Assembly: GCA_039545275.1 (NCBI GenBank)
Contig: BCHS01000005.1
Coordinates: forward strand, 62,001 to 126,000
DNA: 64,000 nt
Direction of reading: 5' to 3'
Origin: Pseudomicrostroma phylloplanum
Lineage: Eukaryota > Basidiomycota > Exobasidiomycetes > Microstromatales
The notes beneath the pieces were generated by a model that had not been told where the DNA came from, searched no databases, and was given only the letters and a program-made list of their open reading frames with translations. This document shows, one piece after another, positions 21,631 to 31,539 of this stretch. The stretch's first letter is position 1; every line of letters begins with the position of its first letter. The position numbers and the translations under genes were made by a program.

Positions 21631-22434
21631 GGTTGCTAGCTTGCTTAGCGGAAAGCTGAGTAAGTAGGGAACCACTAGGATACCCGGTTGCGCCTCTCTA
21701 CGCAATAGTGATGGTCAGGCGAGGGGCATTAGGAGCAACAGAGTGGTACGTACGCACATCTCTGGCTCGCGAACGCCCGTTCCGGCCTGCGTCTGCGCCT
21801 ATGCCCGCGTGCCCCGTGCTCGGCTGAAAGATCAGGGTCTTGCCATCGTCATCGTGCATTTTTTTCCGATCACGAGTGCGGCGGCTGCTGAGCGGCGTCT
21901 GTACTGGCGCCTGATCGTGTCAGCCTCATACGGAGTTAATCACTCTCACGGCATCCCCCTTCGGCAGACTGCCCCACGGGATGGGTACCGCGGTAGGGCG
22001 CCACTGACACACACGGGCGTGTTTCAAAGACATGATCGTCAAATGCCGTCGGTTCGGCAGGGTGGAGGAGGACGGTGAAATGAGCCTTTAATGACCCTGC
22101 ATTGACGTAAGAGACCGGGCTGATACCCTCAAGGGATTGAGAGACCGGCAGGATCGGCGTAGGCGATATCTCAGTCAAACTCCAACTTGGCTCTCCGCAA
22201 CGGGACATGAAGAGTATCGCATCCCCCTTGCGGATGGTTATGTTTTTCTCAGGCGGTTGAGCTTGACATCATTTGCCGTGTGGCTCCACCGCCAAATACA
22301 GGTACTGGAGCTTAGAGGCGAAAGGGCGAGTATATAGTCTCGAGACACCGCCGTGTGTCTCTCCGTATTATCCCCCACCGCTTGCCTTTATCTCCTATCA
22401 AGTTCAAGCCGCCCTACTCATTGAACATTCCACA
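21631..22434. promoter_or_regulatory. Bidirectional promoter of dioxygenase and opsin
   Basis: An 804-bp divergent spacer. It contains TTGACGTAA, a CREB/ATF-like site (22102-22110), a nonamer AGAGACCGG occurring twice exactly 30 bp apart (22110 and 22140), a GATATC (about 22166) and an opsin-side TATATA. Light or stress control is known for such pairs in other fungi. Here it is inference. Confidence 0.6.
22331..22337 (+). promoter_or_regulatory. TATA box of the opsin gene
   Basis: TATATAG lies 104 bp upstream of the opsin ATG and is followed by a CT-rich leader. Confidence 0.6.
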
Positions 22435-23481
22435 ATGGCCTCTTTCGTCCGACGTGGTGTGGACCACTTCAACTCAGCCCTGGATGCAAAGATCCTGGCG
22501 CGAGGTTCCATCGCTTCCAACGCCCTGGTAGCGGACATCGATATCACTGATGCTGCTACAGACTTCCTATGGGCTAGTGAGTTTGCTTAATCTGCCGTGA
22601 TGGCTTGTTCCCTGACATGGAGCTGACTTTTGCTCCTGCTTCGCCCTCTAGTTTTCGCCGTCATGGCCTTCACCACGATCGCGATCCTGTTCTACGCCAA
22701 CTTCATGGTGCCCCGTCACCAGCGCGCCTTTGTGTACCTTTCGGCCGCCATTACCGGTACCGCCTCGATTGCCTACTTCTCCATGGCTTCCGACTTGGGT
22801 TCTACTCCCGTAGTAGTCGAGTACCTCAACGGCTGGGACGTCGCTAACTCGGGCGGAATGTACCCTACGCGTTCCATCTGGTACGCCAGGTACATCGACT
22901 GGACCATCACTACGCCTCTGCTGCTGATGGAGCTGCTCCTCGTCAGCGGTATGCCCCTCTCCAGCATCTTCCTGACCATTTTCTGGGACATTGTCATGAT
23001 CGAGACTGGTCTCATCGGTTCTCTGGTCGAGTCGCAGTACAAGTGGGGCTTCTTCACATTTGGCTGCATCGCCATGTTCCTCGTCTTCTACGACCTTTAC
23101 ATCACCGGCTGGTCGTCGGCCAAGAAGCTCGACCCTTCCCTCGGTCGTACCTACATCACTGGAACCGCAATGCTCTCCTTCCTTTGGTTGCTGTACCCGA
23201 TCGCTTGGGGATTGGCAGACGGTGGAAACCAGATCTCCCCTACGGGCGAGATGGTCTTCTACGGTATCCTCGATCTCCTTGCTAAGCCCGTCTTTGCTGT
23301 TGTGCACCTGGTCGGCCTGCGATCGCTGAACTACGACGTTCTCGGTCTGCAGTCAGGCAAGCGCTCTGCTTATCAGGAGGAGGCTGGCAGCCAGAGTGGC
23401 GTGACTTCCACCAGCAAGGGCCACGAGGCTGGTCACGGCCACGGCTCACCTTCCGAGACTGCCGTCCACGGCAACGCTTAG
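22435..23481 (+). CDS. Microbial-type rhodopsin, proton-pump-like
   Basis: Exons 22435-22576 and 22652-23481 (phase 1) give 323 aa with seven hydrophobic helices. By alignment to bacteriorhodopsin, helix C YARYIDWTITTPLLLMELLL supplies R127 (R82), the proton acceptor D130 (D85), T134 (T89) and, at the donor position D96, a glutamate E141. D160 matches D115, E247 matches E204, and helix G ILDLLAK gives the counter-ion D255 and Schiff-base K259. Helix F WLLYPIAW has the retinal-pocket Trp/Tyr/Trp. The D/T/E triad and intact release Glu suggest an outward light-driven proton pump, as in fungal CarO-type or LR-type opsins, not an Opsin-related ORP (which lack the Lys). The tail is His/Gly-rich (GHEAGHGHG). 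Location is plasma membrane or vacuole by family. It is divergent to the dioxygenase that would make its chromophore. Confidence 0.96.
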
Positions 23482-23933
23482 AAAAACCGCGAGGTTTTTA
23501 GTGCCGCTTCCCTTGCTTCCGTTGCGTATACCTGCCCCCATCTGAGTGCCAGATGGAAGCGCTTGGTGCTTTTCGCTTTTGGTTCTACCCCTACATGCCT
23601 ATTGCAATCGCCGCATCTTATGCTTGCAGGATCACACAATCTTGCTTCTGTGCCTCTTGTCCTTTCTGCCTCTGTATGTTCCTTGCAGTCATTGTACGTT
23701 TGCTTGTATGCGTATGGAAATACTTTGATACACAATCCTGCGTTCGAACGTTTAGTGCCCAGTCGAGTGATGTTAGATCTTACCTCTGGTGAAGGGTGTG
23801 CTGTGGCGGAAAGCCTCCATTGCACAGATTGCACATGGCGGAAAGAGGATCACGCGTGTGTTGCTCTCACTTGCTCCTCCTACGCATCCCTCCCTCTTGG
23901 TGGTCCCAAGTCACTCCCACCTCGTAATCACCC
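23482..23933. other. Opsin 3' flank and GCN5 promoter
   Basis: 452 bp. Just after the opsin stop codon, a short inverted repeat AAAAACC-GCGA-GGTTTTT lies at 23483-23500. Then comes a T/C-rich 3' flank. The last 100 bp are the GCN5 leader. No other gene is supported. Confidence 0.55.
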
Positions 23934-26494
23934 ATGCCGCCTCGAGGTCGCAGGACACGGCCATCGGCTATAGCAGCATCAAACTCTGCTGCTGCTGCTG
24001 CCGCTAGCGCTGCCTCGTCTGCGTCACCCGCTTCCTCTTCTTCGGCGCAGACCCTCTACTACCCCTCCAACGCGTCCGTTCCTTCGGATCTCACCCACTC
24101 CGAAGCCCTACTCAAGGTAGCGCGACATTCCCGTTGCTCTGCCTTCGATGGCGACTGTGTCTGTACTGGACTTCGTCCTAGTCCAGATGTAGATGTAGAG
24201 TCGAGGAGCGTCAAAGGCGGTAAGAGTGACGAGGCTAGGGAAAAGGAGTGCGCCTCGCAGTGGAAGAAGTGCGGCGTGTGCGGACACGGTATCGCGATGC
24301 ATGGCCGATTGGAGGACAGCGAGGGGGATGAAGAGGAGAGGATCAGGCGTATAAAGGTTGCCATTCGACTCGACGAGCTGCTAGAAGTGAGTCATGACAG
24401 GTCATGCGGCGACAGCAGAGCACCGAGACAGGGCCGCGGACTGCAAAGCTGAATACCATGCCCATTTCCTTGCGCTCACAGGACAAAAAGAAGCTGTTGG
24501 ACTTTGCGTATACAGATGAAGATCAGGCTTCTCTCAAGAAGTGAGTATTCAATGCTGAAGGTGATCGTACGTAAGGTCTTGCGCTGAGCTGATCGCTATG
24601 GCTCCTTTCTTCCCCTCCCAGGCAGCTACTACCACTTGAGCCAGGTGCCGAGGACAACAAGAGGAAACGCTCCAAGTCTCCAGGAGACTCAGCAAGATCC
24701 AGCAGTCCTGATCTACCTTTAGCCATGGGTGAGTGGAGGCTCCGTAAGATTTCGTTGCAGTAGACTGACTCATTGTATCTACCCTCTTGCGACATTGCAT
24801 AGGGAACGGCGCTCACCAAAGATCGTCCTCTCCTGTCAAGAAGCGTCGGATAGACGGTCGAGGCGTCAGCTCTGTTTCCTCATCTCGAGCCTCCTCTCAA
24901 GCTGCTCCGAAGGAGCGGAGAAGCCTTCAGCAAAGCAGAGTGTCTACTCCTCAGCTTGAAGTGCCCTCAAGCAACGCCCCGACTCCGGGCGAGACATCTG
25001 AGGCTACAGGTCAGGGCCACGGGAAGCATCCTGTCCAGTCCTCAAAAGGTGTGGCGAACCAGGATACGGGACCAGAGGAGGCAGTGGAGATGGCAAAGGA
25101 GAGAGCAGAGGCTGAGGAAAGGGAGCAGATCGCTGAGCAGGAAAGGAAGGCGGCAGAGCCTGAAGCGGATATCAATCTGGTGACAGCAGGAGTCAGTATC
25201 GACCCTGTCGAGTATCAAGCATCGCTAGAAGAGGTGAGTTGGGAAAGTGTTCTTTCGATAACGGCCTGCAATGTCTAACGATACCCTTTACACCTCGCAG
25301 GCGCCGCCTCCAAAGCGCGAACGACCAGCTGTCGTTGAAGAACGTAAAGGACTGATCGAATTCAGAGTAGTCTCTAATGCTCATCTCACGGCTACAACAC
25401 CTTCGGAGCTCGTGATACTTACCGGTCTCAAGAACATCTTCCAACGGCAGCTGCCGAAGATGCCGCGAGAGTACATTACTCGCCTGGTCCTGGACAAGAA
25501 CCACGTGTCGATGGCCATTGTCAAGCGAGGTCTTCAGGTGGTGGGAGGTATTACATACCGTCCCTTCAATCGTCGAAAATTTGCTGAAATCGTCTTCTGC
25601 GCCATTGACAGTAGTCAACAGGTGAAAGGATACGGACAGCATCTCATGAACCACCTAAAAGACCACGTCAAGGAATCGGGGGATGTGATGCACTTCCTAA
25701 CATACGCCGACAATTACGCCATTGGCTACTTCAAGAAGCAAGGCTTTACAAAAGAGATCTCGCTTCCTCGTTCAGTCTGGGTCGGATACATCAAGGACTA
25801 CGAAGGAGGAACGCTGATGCAGTGTAGCATGATCCCGCGGGTGAAGTACCTGGAGGTGCACGAGCTGCTGGCTCAGCAGAAGGAGATGGTCTTGGCCAAG
25901 ATTCGTTCCATCTCCAAGAGCCACATTGTCCATCCTGGTCTGCAAGTCTTCAAACGGCTGGAGCAGGAGAGGCAAATCAAGCGCGAGGGAGGCGAAGATA
26001 CCACAGCACCGCTGCCTTCTTCTCAGCAGCAACAAGATGAAGGCAGTGAAGACTACCTCGAATCCATCAAGGCTCAATATCAGGTGGACCCCTCGCAGGT
26101 GCCCGGCCTGAAAGATTCTGGCTGGACGCCCGAGATGGACATACTGAGCCGTCGTCCCAAGCGAGGACCTCATCACGGCCTGATGCGTAGCATCCTCGTC
26201 GAGCTGAGCAACCATCAGAGCTCCTGGCCATTCATGCTGCCAGTCAATGGAGACGAGGTGCCCGACTACTATCAGGTGATCACAGCGCCCATGGACCTCT
26301 CCACGATGGAGACGAAGCTGGAGAATAACCAGTACAAGACTGTAGATGAGCTTTGCGCGGATGCTCAGCTGGTCTTTGACAATTGTCGGGCATACAATCC
26401 TCGCAACTCTCCGTATGCAAAGTGTGCGGATAAGATGGACAAGTTCCTGAAGGAGAACCTGCCCATGTGGAAGCAGTCCGCAGGAATACTTTGA
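23934..26494 (+). CDS. GCN5: GCN5-type histone acetyltransferase (SAGA catalytic subunit)
   Basis: Five exons (23934-24386, 24482-24540, 24622-24728, 24803-25233, 25301-26494) with matching phases give 747 aa. Residues ~55-150 hold a Cys/His-rich block ([10 protein letters not shown] ... [15 protein letters not shown]) resembling the PCAF N-terminal domain of animal GCN5, absent from short yeast Gcn5. A charged linker with KKRR clusters and a Glu/Ala coiled stretch follows. The HAT domain shows the catalytic Glu in [12 protein letters not shown] and the acetyl-CoA loop [15 protein letters not shown]. The C-terminal bromodomain carries the WPF shelf and the acetyl-lysine-binding Asn in [10 protein letters not shown]. 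The protein acetylates histone H3 tails within SAGA and ADA complexes. The 59-nt exon 2 is short but essential for frame. Confidence 0.95.
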
Positions 26495-26877
26495 AGGACT
26501 AGTGGAGGTTTTGAATCCCCCCCCGCGTTGTATATACTATATCTTCGTAACCCCCCGCCTCTCGGTCTAGTGTACAATCATACCCCTTTTCCGTGCGTGT
26601 GTGGCAAGCCCGATGTGCGTTCCGTTCCGTTCCGAAGCTGTATGCTGTGGCCCGTGCGAATGAGAAGAAAGCGATCACGCCATCGGGTGGCTGCTTGGTG
26701 GTGATTCTGTCTACGCCTTCGTCTCCGCCCTGCGCCTCACACCTTCCTGCAGCTTCGCTTCCTCGGACTCGACTTGACCATCGCAGCTTTCTTTCTTGCC
26801 TTCCTTCCTTCCTCTTTACCATCACTTCTACCAATCCATCAAGCATCGCATATACCACACCTGCACTTCTGCCCAGC
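26495..26877. other. GCN5 3' flank and peroxiredoxin promoter
   Basis: 383 bp. The second half is a CT-rich leader with TTCCTTCCTTCC repeats ahead of the peroxiredoxin ATG. No separate gene is seen. Confidence 0.5.
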
Positions 26878-27845
26878 ATGCCCACCCTTCGACTAGGCTC
26901 CGTCGCCCCCAACTTCCAGGCCGAGACCACCCACGGCACCATTGACTTCCACCAGTGGCTTGGCGGACAGTGGGCTATCCTATTCTCCCACCCGGATGAC
27001 TTTACACCTGTGAGTAGCCGTTGAAGTGCGTCGTGTGGTGGGATGTCAGCGAGGAGAGGGTATAGTTAGGCGAGGTGGGGTAGGAAGTCGTTGCCACTGC
27101 GAGGTAGCGCTTGGAGAGCAAGCCGGACGTAAGGGTGGTGGCGAGGGTCAGCCGGGCTGATGACCAAGATGGCCGAAAAGCCCTATGGCAGGCGTTCACT
27201 CGGAATATCGGTAGTCATGAGGCGCCAAGACTAGCTTCAGGATCTCAATGATATCAGTCCAGATTTTCCTGACCCGCTCCGCCATTGCCTTTTACCTCAC
27301 TCTCCTTACTCATACAGGTCTGCACCACTGAGCTCGGAGAGGTCGCCAGGCTGAAGCCCGAGTTCGACAAGCGAGGTGTCAAGGTCATTGGTCTCTCCGC
27401 CAACGACATTGCCTCTCACGACCGCTGGATCAAGGACATCAATGAGCTCTCTGGCTCCCAGGTCCAGTTCCCCATCATCGGTGACAAGGACCGCAAGGTC
27501 GCAACCGAGTACGACATGCTCGACGCTCTGGACGCAACCAACGTCGACGCCAAGGGCATGCCCTTTACCGTGCGAACCGTCTTCGTCATCGACCCCAAGG
27601 GCATCATCCGCCTCCTGCTCTCGTACCCCGCCTCGACCGGTCGTCACTTCCAGGAGATTCTCAGGGTCATCGACTCGCTGCAGATTGGCGACAAGCACCG
27701 TGTCACCACCCCTGTCAACTGGCAGAAGGGAGACAAGGTCATCATCCACCCCTCTGTGCAGGGAGACGATGTTAACCGTCTCTTCCCCGATGCCGAGATC
27801 GTCAAGCCTTACCTCCGATTCACCAAGGCCCCCGCCGAGGCTTAG
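26878..27845 (+). CDS. 1-Cys peroxiredoxin (Prx6/Prx1-type)
   Basis: Exons 26878-27009 and 27318-27845, phase 0, give 219 aa, the normal length for the Prx6 subfamily. The peroxidatic motif PVCTTE places the active Cys at residue 46. The Thr two residues before the Pro and an Arg in the conserved downstream region complete the usual catalytic set. No resolving Cys in a 2-Cys context is visible. The C-terminal extension ([11 protein letters not shown] ... YLRFTKAP) is diagnostic of the group. The enzyme reduces H2O2 and organic peroxides and needs thioredoxin or glutathione for recycling. No mitochondrial presequence is encoded at this start, so a cytosolic form is likely. The 308-nt intron is about three times longer than usual here and splits the gene immediately before the active-site codons. 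Confidence 0.94.
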
Positions 27846-28046
27846 ATTGTTAACACAAAAGAGGGTTAGATGCTTGAGGGGAACGTCTTGCTATACGTCT
27901 GACGTGTCTGACTCATGTCGCGTTGTGATAATGTAACTGATATACATGAGCAGATGGTATAGAGTGTTAAACCACGTCGGTACGAGGCCGGGAGATTGAG
28001 GACGTTTACGAAGTGCAAGTGGCCAGAAAGCTGCTCTACGTCGAGC

Positions 28047-29321
28047 CTATGCGGCGCTTTCGTTGCCGTCCGGCTGTGCTGACTGTCCCTCCTCGAGCGC
28101 CAAGACCAGCTCGAGGACCCTCGTTCCCTCGACCCAGTCCGCGACCCTGACCAGACAGACGTCTTGTGCTCTCCTCTCCTCTTCTCCCTCCTCCCACGGG
28201 TGCGTCCTCGCGGGGTCGACCGGGTGCAACCTCCCCCCTCCTCCTTGCTTGCCCTCTCTCCCTTCCTCAAACCACTGCTCTAACGCCTCATACCTATCCA
28301 GCACCCGGCCGCGCAGACCTATCCGCTCGAGGGTAGAGAGGAGCGAGTTGGCCTCGCCGAGGATGAGGCCGAGGGAGGCTTCCAGCAGGCAGGGCAGGTC
28401 CGTAGTCGAGTCGCCAGCGTAGACGCTGTACCTCTTCCTCTCCTCCCGCCCTCCGCTCTCTCGCCCTCGCTGTTGAGCCTCAACTTTGCCCATCTCCTGA
28501 CGCATCAAGCGCAATTTATCCAGCCCAGTCCTGATCCCACCCTCCTGCTCTCCTTCCACAGCGCCTTTATTTAGCTTGCCTGTGCCAAGCCCTGTAGAAG
28601 GATCGAGGACGGGGTCGTTTGCGTGGATGAATTGGAGGGGGAGCGGGTGGAGGGAGGCTCGGAGGAAGGCAGTGGACCAGGAGACGGAGAGGATGCCTGC
28701 GTGTACGCGGCGTGGGGCCGAGTTCGAGGCCGAGCTCAAGGTCGAGGTTGAGGCTGAGGTGGTGGTCCGCCGTAGGAAGTCTTCCAGAGATCCACTCCCG
28801 CTCTCTCCTGCCTCTGCCTCTACGCCCTCTCCAGTCTGGAGCGAAGAGCTCAAAACCCCCCTCCTCAACCGCACCTCCTCCCTCCCCCTCTTCTCCGCAT
28901 CTTGAGGCCTCCAGTTCACAAAGAGCCCTCCCTTCTCGACCCTCGCAACGCTCTTGCGCTCCACCTCCGCCAGTGAGCCCAAGAAACGCAGCTGCCCGCG
29001 GATCGTGTTGCGCTCCCCTTGCCAGGAGTTCTCGTGGGCGCGCATGTCGGAGAGGTAGGCTTGGGTGTACGTGGAGAAGTCCCCCGAGGAAGAGGGAGAG
29101 GGGATGAGAGAGAGGGTGTCGTGCGCGGTGAGCGTCTCGTCGTAGTCTAGGAAGAGGTACATCTTGGTCGATGTCCTTGTAGATGTGCGCTTGAACGGGG
29201 AGGGACGAGGGGGAGCTGTACGCAAAAGGTGGCCAGAGGAGAAGAGACGAGTGGCACTGGCAGTAGCAGTTGCAGTAGCAGTAGCAGTAGCGAGAGGTCT
29301 TCCAGAACAGATGCAGAGCAT
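28047..29321 (-). CDS. HAD-superfamily phosphatase, possibly mitochondrial
   Basis: A single-exon frame. From the ATG at 29321 the product is 424 aa; a shorter one starts at 29162 (MYLFLDYDETL, 371 aa). The HAD motifs are clear: motif I DYDETLT, motif II Ser in GILSVSWS, motif III Lys in GKLNKG and motif IV YAGDSTTDLPCLL. This arrangement resembles PHOSPHO/phosphoserine-phosphatase-type fungal proteins such as yeast Cto1. The 53 residues before the inner Met are rich in Arg, Ser, Thr and Ala with no acidic residue (LFSSGHLLRTAPPRPSPFKR), as in a mitochondrial presequence, so dual starts could give two locations. Long Ser/Glu/Gly insertions separate motifs I and II. Substrate unknown. Confidence 0.8.
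   Translation of the reverse strand: MLCICSGRPLATATATATATASATRLFSSGHLLRTAPPRPSPFKRTSTRTSTKMYLFLDYDETLTAHDTLSLIPSPSSSGDFSTYTQAYLSDMRAHENSWQGERNTIRGQLRFLGSLAEVERKSVARVEKGGLFVNWRPQDAEKRGREEVRLRRGVLSSSLQTGEGVEAEAGESGSGSLEDFLRRTTTSASTSTLSSASNSAPRRVHAGILSVSWSTAFLRASLHPLPLQFIHANDPVLDPSTGLGTGKLNKGAVEGEQEGGIRTGLDKLRLMRQEMGKVEAQQRGRESGGREERKRYSVYAGDSTTDLPCLLEASLGLILGEANSLLSTLERIGLRGRVLDRYEALEQWFEEGREGKQGGGGRLHPVDPARTHPWEEGEEERRAQDVCLVRVADWVEGTRVLELVLALEEGQSAQPDGNESAA
29260..29291. repeat. Trinucleotide repeat encoding Ala-Thr runs
   Basis: GCAGTA-type units repeat across 32 bp. On the minus strand they encode the alternating Ala-Thr run in the putative mitochondrial presequence of the HAD protein. Length variation would change the presequence without breaking the frame only in multiples of three. 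Confidence 0.6.
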
Positions 29322-29868
29322 ATAGCGTACGACTCTCCTTTGCTCTGCTGTCCTTGTCCTGTCCAGTACCGTAGAGGGGTGGTGCACAATCAGGAAGTGA
29401 CAGCTCCTGGGACCGGTTTCCTTCTCTCCGTCTCCGCCTCTGGTCTGCTTCCCTCCACACGGGTCCACGCGCCCGAAGCCGCGCTAGTCAACACGTTCTC
29501 AGCTCTGGCCTCTGCGTACCGCATCGCACCTAACACGGAATGCTCCAGGCTCAGAGCAGAACAGAGCAGATGGTCAGCCCAGGGCCAAGCGACGGACGAC
29601 GAGTTCAAACGATCGGGCGAGGATCAGGTCAGATTGTGGTTGGATTGGCCCTTCTACTCGAAGTCGATGTACACAAACACGGCCTTGAGAGACCCGCCCC
29701 CGTCGGGGTATGCATCGTCCATTCTCCTGCTCATGAAGGTCCCAGACCTCTCTCTACCTCTACTACTGTTGCTCCTCCTCCTCGAAGCGCCGTCTTTGTC
29801 GCTTCATTTCACTCCGTCTTGGTATCGGTCTGCCTCCTTCTCAACTCTTCATGTCCAGGATGAGGTCC
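29322..29868. other. Promoter region of the HAD gene / PMP3 3' flank
   Basis: 547 bp between two minus-strand genes. The HAD frame stays open upstream to 29468, but that part lacks presequence or domain character, so I exclude it. Nothing else is recognised. Confidence 0.5.
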
Positions 29869-30854
29869 TCAGAATTTGAAGATGACGTAGATGGCGTGGA
29901 TGATACCGGCTGAAAGGAGGCAAGCAAGTCGGGGAGTAGAGAGATGTCAATACAAGAATATTTCCCAACCGATTTCAATCTGCGACAAGACTTTTCGTCG
30001 AGTGTACTCACGAATGTAACCCAGAATGGTCAACAGGATGTTGATCCAGCTAAGGGGAGATAAGGAGAAGAGCGCAAGGCGCGGGGGGTGGTGTTAGTGG
30101 CTGCCTGGAATTTGCCCTCCTCATGTCCCGCAAGTCTCTCAAAGCTTGTTCCCATGAACCCCTTCCCCGTCCACCATGTCTCGTTCGGACTTCCCCTTCC
30201 CCGCCCTGATCCCTGTTACCCTATCAAGTCCTACACGTCCCTTCCCGTTCGCCAGTGCAGATACTCACAAAGAGGCACCACATCCAACCTCGAGGAACAC
30301 ACCGAGAGGTGGGACGAAGATGGCCACTGCAAACGAGCACAGAAGGGCGCGTGGAGGCATGGAATGGAGACGTGGGGGTCAGTAATTGCGTAGGCGATTT
30401 TCAGGGGTAACAGGGTGAGGAATGCCGTGCGCCTTGCGGCTGGGCGGGGGGGGAGGGGGACTCACAGAGAATCTAGAGGGGGGAAGCGAAGTAGCAAGAG
30501 GTGGGAGATAAGGGAGGAGAGAAGAAGAGAGTAATCATAATGTCAGTGATACTGCCTTCTACATCTTTGGGAGTCTCGGTCGGGTAGCCGCTGTACGTGG
30601 TACCGCCCCTGAATCGACTTGGCGTCCTTCGTGTTCCTCTCCCAATCTGCTTGCTTGCTTGCTTGCTACTACCACGACCAGTCTAGCCACTCGCTAGCTA
30701 GCGTCTTGTGTGTCCATTGCGAATACACAGAACTCCCGCCTCCTGCCCCTGAAGCCTCCTGCCAGTCGCGCTTCGCTCCTCGGTCCTAAGCGGTCCCAAT
30801 CCCAGCCAGACTCCACTAACTAACCTTGATAATGTCAGAGCAAGTGAAAGGCAT
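29869..30854 (-). CDS. PMP3: Pmp3 / UPF0057 small proteolipid (stress-response membrane protein)
   Basis: Five exons assemble to exactly 57 aa: 30825-30854, 30466-30472, 30269-30326, 30012-30049, 29869-29909. All have GT donors and AG acceptors, and the phases agree. The product begins MPFTCSDIIKILLAIFVPPL, continues GVFLEVGCGAS, then FWINILLTILGYIPG and IIHAIYVIFKF. This matches the whole Pmp3/Sna1 family from start to stop, with its two transmembrane helices and the PPLGVF turn. Exon 2 is only 7 nt (ATTCTCT), encoding Ile-Leu and the first base of the next Leu; without it the frame is lost. Family members sit in the plasma membrane and limit membrane hyperpolarisation and salt sensitivity. 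Introns are 102-352 nt, long for this window. Confidence 0.95.
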
Positions 30855-31539
30855 TTTTGCAAAGTATGTAGTGTAGTGTAGTGTTGGGTATGTGTTTGTG
30901 TGTTGTCAAAAAGATCTAATGTGAGAGTTGGTATCGAGAGATGTATGGTATAGGAGAAGAGGAGAGAAAGATGCGGCGAACGAGACGACAGGGTCCCTCC
31001 CTCCCTCCCTGCCCTCCCTCCTGCTTGGCCCTGCACTTTTTGGGTGCGGTGCACCGCTCCCTTGATCCACCCATCCATCCATCCACCCACCCACCCACAA
31101 GCGGCGGGCGGCGTGTCGGACTGACCACACGGGCTGAGGCATCCGTCCCCTCGCCTCTCTCCACCTTGGCTCGCCGGGCACAGCCTCCGACGTCATTGCC
31201 CATGCAATCGGTCCTACGCGCGCCTGCCGCCAGGTGAGATGGCCCGGCGGCCGCGTGCCGAGAAAGTCAAGTGAGGCGCTTTCCCTTTTCCCTTTTTTCC
31301 CCCCGGCGGCGACCTCGTCTAGTCTAAGCTCCGACGCTTCTTCCCTCGACAATGGCATATGGCATAGCCTGGTACCAAGTTGAGCACCGCCTTGAGCACA
31401 TGGAGATGCCCAGGCGAAGCGAGCTTACAATTGTTGTCTTCACAGTGCGGAGATCAAGGAGCCAAAAGAGGGCCTTGTGGGCCGTTGATTGCCATGACTC
31501 CCATCCCCACAGCCCGGCCAGCCAGCCGGCTGGCCTGCT
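30855..31539. other. PMP3 promoter and DUF2439-gene 3' flank
   Basis: 685 bp. The PMP3 side contains CCATCCATCCAT and CCCTCCCT repeats (30990-31100) and a pyrimidine block near 31285-31305. No gene is supported; both neighbours are on the minus strand. Confidence 0.5.

Noticed and set aside
28567..29460. Second long minus-strand frame over the HAD gene
   Set aside because: It overlaps the HAD frame, which carries all catalytic motifs; the other frame has none.
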